Shown one piece after another: positions 12,927-21,979 of a stretch of 36,930 nt of DNA. Positions within the stretch are counted from its first letter, which is position 1. Every line of letters starts with the position of its first letter. Source of the stretch: a virus; IMG/VR virus record IMGVR_UViG_3300024346_000224, positions 1 through 36,930 of that record. One strand, 5' to 3'. A model generated the notes under the pieces. That model had not been told where the DNA came from, ran no database searches, and was given only the letters and a program-made list of their open reading frames with translations. A program made the translations under genes and the position numbers.

Positions 12927-13336
12927 CGTGTGCCGGCCTTGTCGATGATGAGAGCCTGACGGCGGGGTTCATCACCGGCATTGCTGGGAACGCTGATATG
13001 CACCCAGGAATCGAATTCGCGGATGATTTGATCGTAGGGTAGCCCAGAGGCCACCAAGACGCGCACAACCTCATCTGGGGTCATTCCTGGCACCCTGATG
13101 TCGGCTGCACAGCCCAAGCGGTGCTGGCTAGTGTCTTTAGACCCTACGGCATCATTCACAGCTTTAGACCGGAACGCGCTGTTTATCATGATGGGGCGCA
13201 TATCAAGCGCAGACTTTACCCGTTCTAAGAACTCAGCTAAACGCAGCAAGTTGGCTTTTTCCTCATCATTGGGCGTGTTGTCAAACTGCCGGTGCTGCGT
13301 AGCCGTTAACTCGGCAAGCGTAAAGTGCGGCGTCAT
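12917..13336 (-). CDS. Endolysin, peptidase M15 family
   Basis: The 139-residue protein carries the M15 zinc-peptidase signature: SAFRSKAVN (R56), SQHRLGCAADIR (H72, D79) and WVHISV (H113), with a candidate catalytic Glu at 107. It should cut peptide cross-links of peptidoglycan at lysis. There is no signal peptide, so release depends on the holin encoded upstream. It is the last late gene. Its start overlaps the holin stop (ATGA), and its end overlaps the last early gene tail to tail. Confidence 0.9.
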   Translation of the reverse strand: MTPHFTLAELTATQHRQFDNTPNDEEKANLLRLAEFLERVKSALDMRPIMINSAFRSKAVNDAVGSKDTSQHRLGCAADIRVPGMTPDEVVRVLVASGLPYDQIIREFDSWVHISVPSNAGDEPRRQALIIDKAGTRYF

Positions 13337-13827
13337 TTCAAACCACCTTTCAAGGCATCAGTTTTGTCTTTGCTGGATTTGCTGGAGCCGTAGAAGAAGC
13401 TGATGATGGTTGCTACGGCAGTGCCAAGCAGAAAGCCCAGAATGATGTTGCCGAAGTCTTTGCCGCTGGAGGGTACTTGCCCAAAGGTGATGGCGAAGAA
13501 GTACGCCATTGAGCCGACAGACCAGAACCACGCAAAGTTGTAGATGAAATGCTTGGCGTACTTGTCCTCTTGATTCAACGCGACTTCCTGCATATGGCGG
13601 GCAGAGTCACGATCTTGGTTCTCAAGCTCAAACTGGCGCAAATCTAGTTCAGCCAATTTGGTCGCCGCTTCTGGGTCACCAGCAATGGCTTTTGCCACGG
13701 CTTCAACAGAATCTGCAACGCCAAATTTGTCAGCGATAGCGGTAACAGCAAGACCGCCAAGAGGCCCAGCGACAGCAGCGGCAGCAGCAGGGGCCAGACC
13801 CTTGAGTAGATTGAGTAAAGTTTCCAT
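13333..13827 (-). CDS. Holin-like membrane protein (3TM type)
   Basis: The first 36 residues are hydrophobic (LAPAAAAAVAGPLGGLAVTAI). After a charged amphipathic middle (ATKLAELDLRQFELENQDRD) come two strong membrane segments, FIYNFAWFWSVGSMAYFFAI and IILGFLLGTAVATIISFFYG, and a Lys-rich tail. This matches three-TM phage holins encoded just before the endolysin. The frame extends to a TTG at 13848, but GGAG lies 5 nt before the ATG at 13827, giving 164 residues. Confidence 0.8.
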   Translation of the reverse strand: METLLNLLKGLAPAAAAAVAGPLGGLAVTAIADKFGVADSVEAVAKAIAGDPEAATKLAELDLRQFELENQDRDSARHMQEVALNQEDKYAKHFIYNFAWFWSVGSMAYFFAITFGQVPSSGKDFGNIILGFLLGTAVATIISFFYGSSKSSKDKTDALKGGLK

Positions 13828-13828
13828 A

Positions 13829-14311
13829 TCATCTCCGCATGAAATCAACGTATTCCATAGTTCCCCAAGCCACCAAGGTCACCAGACCGGCAGCAGCAAC
13901 CATGAGCAATACCATCTCAATGGTTTCCTCAATTTCTTTCTTGCGCTTGGCTTTTGCTTTTTCCATTTGCATTTCCTCCGCTTTGCGCTTGTGGACGATG
14001 TTGTTGCGCTCCATCAGAATTGACTGCCAAACATCGGCGTTGCCCGACCAGATCAACATTTGCTTCAATTCGTTCTCGGCATCCTGAAGCTGTTTGGCGT
14101 GGATCACAGTCTCAAATGCCTGCGCTGTGTCTGACTTGCCGAACGTGGCCTTCTTGGGCTGGGACGCCGCCTTTGCGACGACATCCTTGGCCTCAAAGAA
14201 CTTCATCAGGTCGCCGGACACCGCGCTGATGTCCTTGCCCATCTTGATCGCCGCTTGAACGCCCTTTATGGCGGCTTGCGCCGTGGCGAAAGCGGTGATC
14301 GGATCAATCAT
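13829..14311 (-). CDS. Lysis-cassette membrane protein of unknown role (160 aa)
   Basis: The N-terminus MIDPITAFATAQAAIKGVQA and the following GKDISAVSGDLMKFFEAKD match a group of phage proteins that sit beside holins. A long basic coiled-coil-like helix (about residues 100-130, KRKAEEMQMEKAKAKRKKE) leads into one membrane segment, VLLMVAAAGLVTLVAWG (about 133-149). It could be a spanin-like, holin-modulating or other lysis factor. Confidence 0.7.
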   Translation of the reverse strand: MIDPITAFATAQAAIKGVQAAIKMGKDISAVSGDLMKFFEAKDVVAKAASQPKKATFGKSDTAQAFETVIHAKQLQDAENELKQMLIWSGNADVWQSILMERNNIVHKRKAEEMQMEKAKAKRKKEIEETIEMVLLMVAAAGLVTLVAWGTMEYVDFMRR

Positions 14312-14313
14312 AG

Positions 14314-14529
14314 TTAGATATTGAATAGTTTTTTGACAAACTCAGCGGCTACACCGGGGCCAAGCAGCACAACCGCCAACAGCACATAAAGCAAATATTC
14401 AATTTTGGTCATGCGCTTGGAGCCATCATCAAACCGCGCTTGAATGCCCTCGTACCGTTGGGCGCAAACCGCCTCATGGACGCTTAACCGTTTATCAGTT
14501 TCGGTGGCTAATTCGTGTATCTGTTCCAT
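14314..14529 (-). CDS. Small C-terminally anchored membrane protein (71 aa)
   Basis: The first 45 residues are a charged helix (EQIHELATETDKRLSVHEAV and more) and residues 46-63 form a membrane span (LLYVLLAVVLLGPGVAAE), followed by a short basic end. This resembles XhlA-type or other small lysis accessory proteins. It sits directly before the two other membrane proteins of the lysis cassette and 2 bp after the tail fibre gene. Confidence 0.7.
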   Translation of the reverse strand: MEQIHELATETDKRLSVHEAVCAQRYEGIQARFDDGSKRMTKIEYLLYVLLAVVLLGPGVAAEFVKKLFNI

Positions 14530-14531
14530 GA

Positions 14532-16799
14532 TTAAACCCGGTATACGATAAATGTGTTTGCCGCTGTTCTGCGAATACGGAAATTGGCAGAAATGCCGGT
14601 CAACACCGTCATAGTACCAACGCTTGTAACGCCAATTTCCGTTGCATCCAGTGTAATCGTGCCAGATGCCGTATTGATAACGGTAAAGTTAAATCCAATG
14701 TTGGTTGCAGGCCAAGCAATCAAAGTTTCAAGCGTTGTACCCAAAGGCATTGTGAGAATAAACGTGGTGCCGCTGGTGACTACAATTTGCGGCAGAATTT
14801 GAGCATTAGTCAGCGTTGTGGCTGCGGAAATTGTTGTTGCTGGGGCTGGAACATAAGGCAAAAATGCGCCAGTGGAAAGTATTAAATTTCCATTAACATC
14901 TAATGTCGCCCGGCTTGTATTTCCTGTTCCCAAATACAAAGAGCCTGATTGAAAATTGGTGATGTAACTATTTAAATTTACGCTGTCTTGATAAATACGC
15001 AATCCATTGGTTCCTGCGCCATAAATATTTATCCCGCCAGAAGCATTATCAGTTCCTTGAATATTTAATCTTGCCAGCAAAGAGTTTGCTCCCGTGCCAA
15101 TACCAACATCACCAGAGTTACTAATTCGAACACGCTCGGTTAATGCGCCAGCACTTGACTCAACAGTATTAAATATCATACTTGCTGATCCACCAGATGT
15201 GGCATTGGAAATTACATCAATAGATGCTTGCAGCTTTGGCCCAAACGAACTTACATCAGCAGAATAATACCCAAGCCGCCCCCAAGGTAAAGTCGTACTC
15301 CAGTCGGAAGCATTGGTGGCGGTAGAAATCCTGACCTCTGTTGGAACTGGCGTAAGTGATCCTGTAGCTGAAGATACTTCAAGATTTGCATTTGGCGTAG
15401 CAGTGCCAATGCCTACATTGCCATTGGATTGAATCCGCATCCTGTCTTGACCTGCAAGAGTTTGAAAAGTTATTGCAGGAGAAACAGCACCTGCATACGC
15501 AGTTGCAAATAATACTGTGTTAGTAGTTTCAGCAAAACTGATTTGAATGCCGGGATTTATGGTAGCGCCAGTTCTACGAAAATATGCAATAACACCGTCT
15601 TCAGTTTTTTCCGAATATAGTCTTATAGTTGGATGTGCAGTTGCTCCAATACCAAGGTTTCCAGACAAGGACGCTTTCCATAAAGACGTTTGACCAGCAA
15701 CGGAGAAATTTTGATACACGGCTAGGTTGCCATTGGCATTTAAGTTGCCGGTTGCGTTCCATTCAATTTCAGAAATGCTAAGTTGAAATACCGTTGCTGT
15801 GCTTGCAATATCGTTTATTACGTAAGCATAATTTCCATCTGGCGAAACATACATTCCAGTTGGAGATGCAATTGTCAATCCCATGCTTGCAAAAGTGTAA
15901 TTTGTAAAAAATACAGCAGTTGTTAAATCCCATGCGGTGGAAAGTTTGTAAACATTAATGTCATCGCCAGAAGTTCCTACAACAAAAAACTTCAAACCAT
16001 CATTTGAGAATGAAATTGAATTGACGTTAGTTTCTTGTGCAGCAATACTAATATAGCCACCATAAACGAAACTTGGAACTGACCAAGGGATGGGTACATC
16101 CCAATAATGAATTGCATCGTTTGGTGTTCCGGTATTACTAGCCAAATATGCTTTTGTGCCAGTTGGATTAAACCAAATTCCAGTTGGCGCAGTAGACAGA
16201 GATGAAATATCAAATGATGGCGCAAGAAGCGTTATTGTTGAAATGTCCCAAGGAATAGATAATGTATATGTGTAAATTGTAGCTGGAGCAGTTGCTCCAA
16301 CAATGAAAACATTTAATCCATCAGGAGAGAAAAACAAGTCATGCGGCGCTGTATTTGCTACTGCGGCAGATGCAGATACAAAAGTTGCCGTTGAAATATC
16401 CCATGCAGTTGATAGTGCATAGTAATTAATGTCATCACCAGAAGTTCCAATAACATAAAAAGCCAAGCCATCTGGCCGCATAAAACAACCAACGGGAGAA
16501 CTTTCTTGCGTTTCTACTAAAAGCGATTTAGTGGAATTTGTTGGAGAGGCATTCATTACACTGCCTTCGCTGATGTTTGTTCCGGTAATCCGGTTTACAC
16601 CGTCAAAGGTAAAGTTTGGCGAACCTGCAAAGTTGCTTGCGGAGTTGTATTGAACTTGAGTCGTTGAGCCACCGGGAACACCAGCAGGCCCAGCAGGGCC
16701 AGCGATGCCGCGATCAATGGTGATTACTTGGGTAGGCGTGGGCGTGGTTACTAGCGTGATATTGTTGCCATCAACAACGCTGACAGATATGTTTGGCAT
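14532..16799 (-). CDS. Tail fibre with collagen-like stretch and beta-propeller-like repeats
   Basis: The 755-residue protein is a likely receptor-binding fibre. After the N-terminus comes a collagen-like GIAGPAGPAGVPGG (about 31-44). Then about five roughly 45-residue repeats follow (starting near residue 95), each with a phrase such as SPDGLNVFIVG and then LSTAWDIST, the typical Y/F-WD-like strand pattern of a beta-propeller. The next part has repeated NGNVGIGTATP-type beta turns seen in phage fibres with trimeric beta-helix shafts, and the end is a beta-rich knob (FRIRRTAANTFIVYRV). The gene is visibly richer in A and T than the head genes, consistent with exchange of host-range parts. Confidence 0.8.
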   Translation of the reverse strand: MPNISVSVVDGNNITLVTTPTPTQVITIDRGIAGPAGPAGVPGGSTTQVQYNSASNFAGSPNFTFDGVNRITGTNISEGSVMNASPTNSTKSLLVETQESSPVGCFMRPDGLAFYVIGTSGDDINYYALSTAWDISTATFVSASAAVANTAPHDLFFSPDGLNVFIVGATAPATIYTYTLSIPWDISTITLLAPSFDISSLSTAPTGIWFNPTGTKAYLASNTGTPNDAIHYWDVPIPWSVPSFVYGGYISIAAQETNVNSISFSNDGLKFFVVGTSGDDINVYKLSTAWDLTTAVFFTNYTFASMGLTIASPTGMYVSPDGNYAYVINDIASTATVFQLSISEIEWNATGNLNANGNLAVYQNFSVAGQTSLWKASLSGNLGIGATAHPTIRLYSEKTEDGVIAYFRRTGATINPGIQISFAETTNTVLFATAYAGAVSPAITFQTLAGQDRMRIQSNGNVGIGTATPNANLEVSSATGSLTPVPTEVRISTATNASDWSTTLPWGRLGYYSADVSSFGPKLQASIDVISNATSGGSASMIFNTVESSAGALTERVRISNSGDVGIGTGANSLLARLNIQGTDNASGGINIYGAGTNGLRIYQDSVNLNSYITNFQSGSLYLGTGNTSRATLDVNGNLILSTGAFLPYVPAPATTISAATTLTNAQILPQIVVTSGTTFILTMPLGTTLETLIAWPATNIGFNFTVINTASGTITLDATEIGVTSVGTMTVLTGISANFRIRRTAANTFIVYRV

Positions 16800-17278
16800 C
16801 AGTTGTACACTCCATCAGAACGAACCAAGAACAAGAGGAAAATGATTCCATCATCGGCTGGTGTGGCACCAACGGCAGGGAAGCCAATTTTTATCCGACC
16901 ACTGAACCCCACGCAATTTTGCGCATTGATGTCCAATTCAGGATCATTGCTCAACACGCTCCACGTTGATTCGTCAATGACCAATGTAAACGTGCCGCTG
17001 GCATCTACTCGATTGGAAATCGTGAGAGCCACAGGTGTCGGCGCTGGCTCGTAGTCGGCAATGTCAAACGTCAAGCCATTGCGCGTGTCAGTGATGTTGG
17101 TCACAGATCGCCGAAGGATAGATGCGTCAATGGTTGCGCCTACCAAACTCACTGGGGAGCCATTGGCGGTCATGGACAGGTTCCAGTAGGTCTTTTGGTT
17201 GTAGACCAACTCCCCGGCGATGATGGGGTTGCTAAAGCCGCTGACTTGCGTCAGGGTGTTCTGATTGAAGATTGCCAA
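16799..17278 (-). CDS. Tail or baseplate-associated beta-rich protein (159 aa), TTG start
   Basis: The protein is strongly beta-predicted with a Ser/Thr-rich N-terminal half (YWNLSMTANGSPVSLVGATI) and resembles the N-terminal domain of phage upper-baseplate or fibre-attachment proteins. AGGGGA lies 6 nt before the TTG at 17278. The frame could extend to a GTG at 17317, but that codon lies inside a strong hairpin, so I prefer the TTG. It overlaps the next gene by one base (TGATG), so it may link that fibre to the tail tip. Confidence 0.6.
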   Translation of the reverse strand: MAIFNQNTLTQVSGFSNPIIAGELVYNQKTYWNLSMTANGSPVSLVGATIDASILRRSVTNITDTRNGLTFDIADYEPAPTPVALTISNRVDASGTFTLVIDESTWSVLSNDPELDINAQNCVGFSGRIKIGFPAVGATPADDGIIFLLFLVRSDGVYN

Positions 17279-17309
17279 GATAGTTCCCCTAAACTCGGGT
17301 GGTGACGCT

Positions 17310-17327
17310 CCCCGCACACTTGCGGGG
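17310..17327 (-). other. GC-rich hairpin in intergenic leader
   Basis: On the minus strand CCCCGCA and TGCGGGG form a perfect 7-bp stem with a 4-nt loop. It lies in the 75-bp gap between the tail chaperone-like gene and the beta-rich protein gene. No U tract follows, so it is more likely an RNA-stability or translation-control element than a terminator. Confidence 0.65.
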
Positions 17328-17353
17328 CTACGGTCTTGTCTTGTGATTCTACA

Positions 17354-17770
17354 TCAGCCTGCTGGCGGTGTGGGCCAGATGATATTGAACGGGTCTGCTT
17401 GTTTTGTGATGTCTCTGAGTGCTTGTCGATAATCTGCCCAAGCAGCTTTGTCTGATAACGGAACATCAGGAAGTTGCGTCCAGTCAGACGCTACAAGAAG
17501 TGCATTACGTTGACTTTTGACAATAGGCCATTGCGTTGCATCTGTACGAGGGTCTACCCATTGCTTGGTGTTGTAATCAAATACGTAGTATTGATTAGGC
17601 GCGTTTGGGATAGCTACTGGTTGGTTATCTTGAATATAATAACTGTTGTAATCATAATTTCCGTCAATGTACGATTCTATTGATGAATCATATTGAAGAA
17701 AAATATCAGATTCTAAGCAATTGCAAACTTTAGAAATTATCCCGGTAGTTTGGTTATATATTGTTATCAT
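17354..17770 (-). CDS. Tail fibre/assembly chaperone-like protein (Phage_tail_APC type)
   Basis: The C-terminal 60 residues contain the conserved block QRNALLVASDWTQLPDVPLS followed by WADYRQALRDIT and a final IIWPTPP, typical of phage tail assembly chaperone proteins of the APC family that accompany fibre genes. The N-terminal part is an acidic, Tyr-rich segment (SYIDGNYDYNSYYIQDNQP). The gene is immediately downstream of the tip protein gene, sharing one base. It probably assists folding or attachment of fibres. Confidence 0.8.
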   Translation of the reverse strand: MITIYNQTTGIISKVCNCLESDIFLQYDSSIESYIDGNYDYNSYYIQDNQPVAIPNAPNQYYVFDYNTKQWVDPRTDATQWPIVKSQRNALLVASDWTQLPDVPLSDKAAWADYRQALRDITKQADPFNIIWPTPPAG

Positions 17771-20700
17771 TAACGCTTTACCTCCAATGTTGTAATAATT
17801 CGGTAATTAGAAGATGGACTTCCTGATCCTGAAATGCTAATTACGTATGATACAGAACCTGACGCAGGCGTATCTAAAAGTGGAAATGCAAATTCTTGAG
17901 CAGGAATTACATAGCCTCCAAATTCGCTGTTAAATACTTCAAGACCTCCTTCAATTGTGTAACTAAAAATTGAAGTGCCATTTCTTGTAAGTGAAACAGT
18001 AACTGCATACGTATATCCGCGCGGATTTGCGCCGCCTGTTTGATAATATCCCGGATAAAAAATAATTCCAGTGTTTACAACGACAGGATTACCAGAGGAA
18101 GTATAAGTATGAGTCAATGAAAGGCTACTTGCGCTACTAGAAGTGGCCGAAGGAATGGTTACCGCTTGACCCGCGATTTGCAAAGTGTTTACAGCAGCGT
18201 TGGCAATTGCAGCGTTAGCAGCCGTAATGCTATTTGCAGCCATTTGAGATGCTGTAATAGTTCCAGATATATTTGCGGCGGGAACAGCCAAAGTTGTTCC
18301 GTCAAAAGTTAATGCACCAATACTGACTTTGTATGCGCTTCCGCTATAACCCAAAAAGAAACCTGTGCCTGTGTTATAGGCTGTTTGACCGCCTAATATT
18401 GCACCTGTGCTGTTTAATGTAAGGTTTCCGTTAACCGTTAATGAACCAGTATCAACAGTAATTGCAGAAAGATTGCCCACCTTCAAGTTGGAAAGGTATG
18501 GTGTATTCCAAATGGTTTGGTTTGTCGTTGGATAGTACAACCCGTCCGACTGGAACATCGCTTGGCCGGTTGCTGGAGTCTGCGTGGTCGTAGTGAAAGC
18601 CGTTGCCGCCGTTGGGGCAAAGTCCGTGGTCGCTGGAAGCGCGGTTCCTGTCTTTGTGACTGCTGCACCAGTGACCGTGGGGTTTCCCGTGTACAGCGCA
18701 TAAGCACGAACAGCATTTACGCCGTTTGCGCCGTTTGTGGCGATTGCCGTCTTAGAAAACCCAACAGTCCAGCTTACAGTTGTAGTCGTGGCTGTAGCCA
18801 ATGCTGAGATTCCAATTGCAGCTTGCCAAAGTGAAAGCCCAGCCGTGCCGGGGTTTGCTGGAATGGCAGTGAGCCAGCCATTGCCGCCCGTATAGGAGCC
18901 ATTGCTTGCTGTTGCCCATGTGTAGGTAGATGAGCCTGAAGGGTCGCCCGGAGCGGCGGCAAGCCACTGGTACAAGTATGCGGTGGCAGTCTGCGTTCCC
19001 GTTGTCCCTGTTGGCGCCCACACCAGCGCGGAGCTTGCTCCACTGATCTGCGATTGACCAATGTCATTCAGTGCAACCGCGCCAAAATAATAGGTCGCCG
19101 CAGGCAGCATCTCATTCAAAAAGTTGAATGTAGAACCCGCCGTCAAAGATGTTGACGCAGGCGAAGTGTAGGTATCAAAAAGAGTCCACTGCGAAGCCGT
19201 AGGTGTTGGCGTTGTAGCGTAGTAAAGTTGAAGACTTGTGGTTCGCCCAATGCTTGGCGTTACAACTGCAATATCAAACGATGGAATGTCATTTGCTGGA
19301 CGGCTGGCTGAAACAGTTGGCGCTGCAATTGTGGAAAAATAACTGGGCGATGCAAGATTTGTATTTGCCGCTGGGCTGTATTGAGTAATTGCCGCATTGT
19401 CATAGACCTGAGCGTTGTACTCATTTAGGTCAAGCGAAGCGCCAAGGTTTCCATCTGGCAACGAAATTTCGCTAACCTTCATTACCCTGAACAGCTTGGC
19501 ATTCCAGCCGTAGGCGGCATTGGTCAACGTGACCACATCGCCCGCATCAACTTGAATGGCTGGGTAGGCCGCATTGATGGTGACGATCAAATCTTCCCGT
19601 GCCTGCTCAAGCATTCGGTTTGCCAAGTAAGTAGCTTGGACGGAATCGTTCACCAAGTCAAAGTTGCAACTGTACTTGTTGATCGGCTCATTGGCGTAAA
19701 GCAGTCCAGACGGCGTTTCAATGTAGACCACATCACGCTGGTCGCGATTGAGCTTTGATGGGAATTGCGCTTCAACTTGATTGATTGAGTTGGACAAATC
19801 AAGCAGCGAAGTTTTGATTTCACCGATGACGTTGTTGTCGTCAAATGCAAAGGTGGATGCCGTAGCCTTGTTGATTACGATGGCCCACTTGCCATTGGCC
19901 TCGTTGTACTGGTTCCACGAATCGCAAGACAACATGATGCGGTCAATGTTTGCCAATACGTTCTGACCGGTGTCAATTACGCCATTGACCTTGTATCGTG
20001 CCTGAGTTGCGGCAAAACCTGAACTATCGGTGAAGGTAATGGTTTCCTGCGCGTATGTGTCTAGGGCGGCAGCAGAGGCCGAATCTACAAGCCCAACAGC
20101 CATGCCAGCACCGTAGACCGTACTCTTCATGTAATCCAGCCAAACAGCGCCGGGATAAGCCGCAGATGCCCCGTTGAGGTACTGACCCACCTTAAAGGTG
20201 ATCGCCTGCATTTGGGTCGTTTCTGCGTCCCTGCTGTAGTTCAGTTTAACGATTGCAAAGGCCAAGCCGTTCATCTGGCGATTTGTAGAGGGCCAGCGTT
20301 GCGCCACATCAATGTCTGCGCCGCCCATCAGGGTTGAAGGAGCAACTGAGGTGTTAAAGCCGGTGATTGTTCCAGCGTAGTCTGATGTGTAAAGGTTGAT
20401 AAATAGATTTCCAGAAACCTTTGTATCCACATTGCCAGCGCCATCGGTAAGGCTGACCACCTTTGTTTGGTCTGTACCATCAAACGTGATGGTTCGATCT
20501 GAGTAATAAAACTTGGTGGTGTCAAATGTAAATGTACTAGTTGATTCGGCAATGCTGGAAATCACCAGAACGTAGTACATTGTTTTCTGGTCAGTAGACA
20601 ACACAGCGTCCACAAACGTCCCGCCAAGATAGGCGTCACCATAAATGATTGGGATGTTGTTTGTTGGTGCTGGTGGATTCTGCTGACGCACTCCACTGTC

Positions 20701-20871
20701 TGTACCTACATTGGCACTAGGGTCGCCGGGGGCGAATGCGCGAGACACTAAAGATGAAATGACAAAGGTAACTGCAAATGAAGCCGCAGCCATACCAACA
20801 GAACCAAGAGCAGCCGCCATCAAGATGGCATCTCCGGCAAAAAATACAGCCGCAATAAGTGTTGTTGGCAT
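17770..20871 (-). CDS. Tail tip / host specificity protein, lambda gpJ-like
   Basis: At 1033 residues it is close to lambda gpJ in size. The hydrophobic N-terminus (residues 3-45) and the following PGDPSANVGTDSGVRQQNPP and IPIIYGDAYLGG are typical of gpJ-like central tail proteins. The middle has a fibronectin-III-like domain (about 540-640, ending ATYYFGAVALNDIGQSQ). The last 350 residues are Ser/Thr/Gly-rich beta structure with short repeated turns, likely the receptor-contacting end. Base composition becomes richer in A/T toward the 3' end, as if that part had been exchanged. It is the largest gene and lies between a GNAT gene and the chaperone-like gene. Confidence 0.88.
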   Translation of the reverse strand: MPTTLIAAVFFAGDAILMAAALGSVGMAAASFAVTFVISSLVSRAFAPGDPSANVGTDSGVRQQNPPAPTNNIPIIYGDAYLGGTFVDAVLSTDQKTMYYVLVISSIAESTSTFTFDTTKFYYSDRTITFDGTDQTKVVSLTDGAGNVDTKVSGNLFINLYTSDYAGTITGFNTSVAPSTLMGGADIDVAQRWPSTNRQMNGLAFAIVKLNYSRDAETTQMQAITFKVGQYLNGASAAYPGAVWLDYMKSTVYGAGMAVGLVDSASAAALDTYAQETITFTDSSGFAATQARYKVNGVIDTGQNVLANIDRIMLSCDSWNQYNEANGKWAIVINKATASTFAFDDNNVIGEIKTSLLDLSNSINQVEAQFPSKLNRDQRDVVYIETPSGLLYANEPINKYSCNFDLVNDSVQATYLANRMLEQAREDLIVTINAAYPAIQVDAGDVVTLTNAAYGWNAKLFRVMKVSEISLPDGNLGASLDLNEYNAQVYDNAAITQYSPAANTNLASPSYFSTIAAPTVSASRPANDIPSFDIAVVTPSIGRTTSLQLYYATTPTPTASQWTLFDTYTSPASTSLTAGSTFNFLNEMLPAATYYFGAVALNDIGQSQISGASSALVWAPTGTTGTQTATAYLYQWLAAAPGDPSGSSTYTWATASNGSYTGGNGWLTAIPANPGTAGLSLWQAAIGISALATATTTTVSWTVGFSKTAIATNGANGVNAVRAYALYTGNPTVTGAAVTKTGTALPATTDFAPTAATAFTTTTQTPATGQAMFQSDGLYYPTTNQTIWNTPYLSNLKVGNLSAITVDTGSLTVNGNLTLNSTGAILGGQTAYNTGTGFFLGYSGSAYKVSIGALTFDGTTLAVPAANISGTITASQMAANSITAANAAIANAAVNTLQIAGQAVTIPSATSSSASSLSLTHTYTSSGNPVVVNTGIIFYPGYYQTGGANPRGYTYAVTVSLTRNGTSIFSYTIEGGLEVFNSEFGGYVIPAQEFAFPLLDTPASGSVSYVISISGSGSPSSNYRIITTLEVKR

Positions 20872-20873
20872 AA

Positions 20874-21320
20874 TTATTCTCTGAAAAAAGTTGCTTCAAG
20901 CAGCTTGTATTTGCGTTTTGTAAAGTCTATAAATGGCGAGTTTGAAAGCACTGAGGTGCAAACAAAATCAATGCGCCCATCATCAATCATTTTTGTTGCC
21001 CGACGATCAAACTCAGTCCAGAGTCTACCCCCTACCGTACCGTTGCGATGCTTTGGATCAACCCACCAAGCCAATTCTCGCAGTTCAAGAACTTCTGGAC
21101 ACCAGACATTGCCGGTAACGATTGCAGCAAGGAATCCACGGTGCTTGTCATCAATCAGGATAAACCCTCGTCCCGCAAGCATCATTTCCATCAACCTTGC
21201 CACATGAACTGGATCGTGAGCATCTTTATTTTGTAGTATTGCAATTGGCGATTGAGATGAGTAGTCTTTCATCATTTCAATCAAAATTGGCATATCGTAT
21301 TTTGTGGCTTCTCTTATCAT
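20874..21320 (-). CDS. GNAT-family N-acetyltransferase
   Basis: This 148-residue protein fits the GNAT fold: an N-terminal IREATKYDMPILIEMM helix, strand RGFILIDDKHRGFLAAIV, strand LELRELAWWVDP, then the acetyl-CoA binding loop HRNGTVGGRLW with the R-x-G-x-G-like signature and a final strand-helix unit. GNAT genes are seen now and then among phage tail genes, where they may modify a virion or host protein. It sits between minor tail genes and the gpJ-like gene, where lambdoid phages carry tail-tip genes. Confidence 0.8.
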   Translation of the reverse strand: MIREATKYDMPILIEMMKDYSSQSPIAILQNKDAHDPVHVARLMEMMLAGRGFILIDDKHRGFLAAIVTGNVWCPEVLELRELAWWVDPKHRNGTVGGRLWTEFDRRATKMIDDGRIDFVCTSVLSNSPFIDFTKRKYKLLEATFFRE

Positions 21321-21325
21321 GTTAT

Positions 21326-21979
21326 TTAAACGCCTGCACTTTCATAAACGTAATTATCTGGCGCAACGGTTTCCGTTGTAGCTGCTTGAGTTGCAACGAT
21401 TGGCGGCTTGCCGAAGTCAAAATATGTAGACGCAACAATTGGAACCCGGTTCATTGATGTATCACTTGGGTAAATAAAGTTCCACGCTTTTGGCACCGTC
21501 TTGATTCCTTGAATGCGATTGTCAAGAATTGTTCGGAAACTGGAACAAGAAATCCCCACAGTGGCAATGCGAATTCTCAGATTGTCATCAAACTGCTCTG
21601 TGATAGAAGCGTTCGAAACGATGCCGGTGTATCGTTTGAAGAACTGAAGCGTGGGTGATATGATGATCTGATTTTGCGAATCAAGGAACCCGCGCCACAC
21701 ATCAATATTGGAGCCTTTGATATTTGCCGCCAAGATGATTGAGACATTAGAGCCATCAACGCCAGTTAACTGGACAGTTAGATCGGTTGAGGTGGCCTTG
21801 ATGTTTCGATCAATCTGGCTTATTGACAAAAGACTTCCGAGATTATTGAAGGTCATGCCAGACACCGTAATCGGTGCTGCGGCATTGCAGAAGTAGTAAG
21901 TGTCTGTTGAAGTGGTCAGCCTGACAAATTCAGCTTGAACGATTGATGCGCTGTTCAGCGCGTTCATTGTTGTACTCAT
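21326..21979 (-). CDS. Minor tail protein (217 aa)
   Basis: The protein is beta-rich and carries ITVSGMTFNNLGSLLSISQI (about 38-57) and then DLTVQLTGVDGSN, a pattern common in phage distal-tail proteins lying between the tape measure and tip genes. No catalytic motif is visible. It starts in overlap with the upstream minor tail gene and is 5 bp from the GNAT gene. Lambda gpM/gpL-like baseplate hub roles are possible by position only. Confidence 0.7.
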   Translation of the reverse strand: MSTTMNALNSASIVQAEFVRLTTSTDTYYFCNAAAPITVSGMTFNNLGSLLSISQIDRNIKATSTDLTVQLTGVDGSNVSIILAANIKGSNIDVWRGFLDSQNQIIISPTLQFFKRYTGIVSNASITEQFDDNLRIRIATVGISCSSFRTILDNRIQGIKTVPKAWNFIYPSDTSMNRVPIVASTYFDFGKPPIVATQAATTETVAPDNYVYESAGV

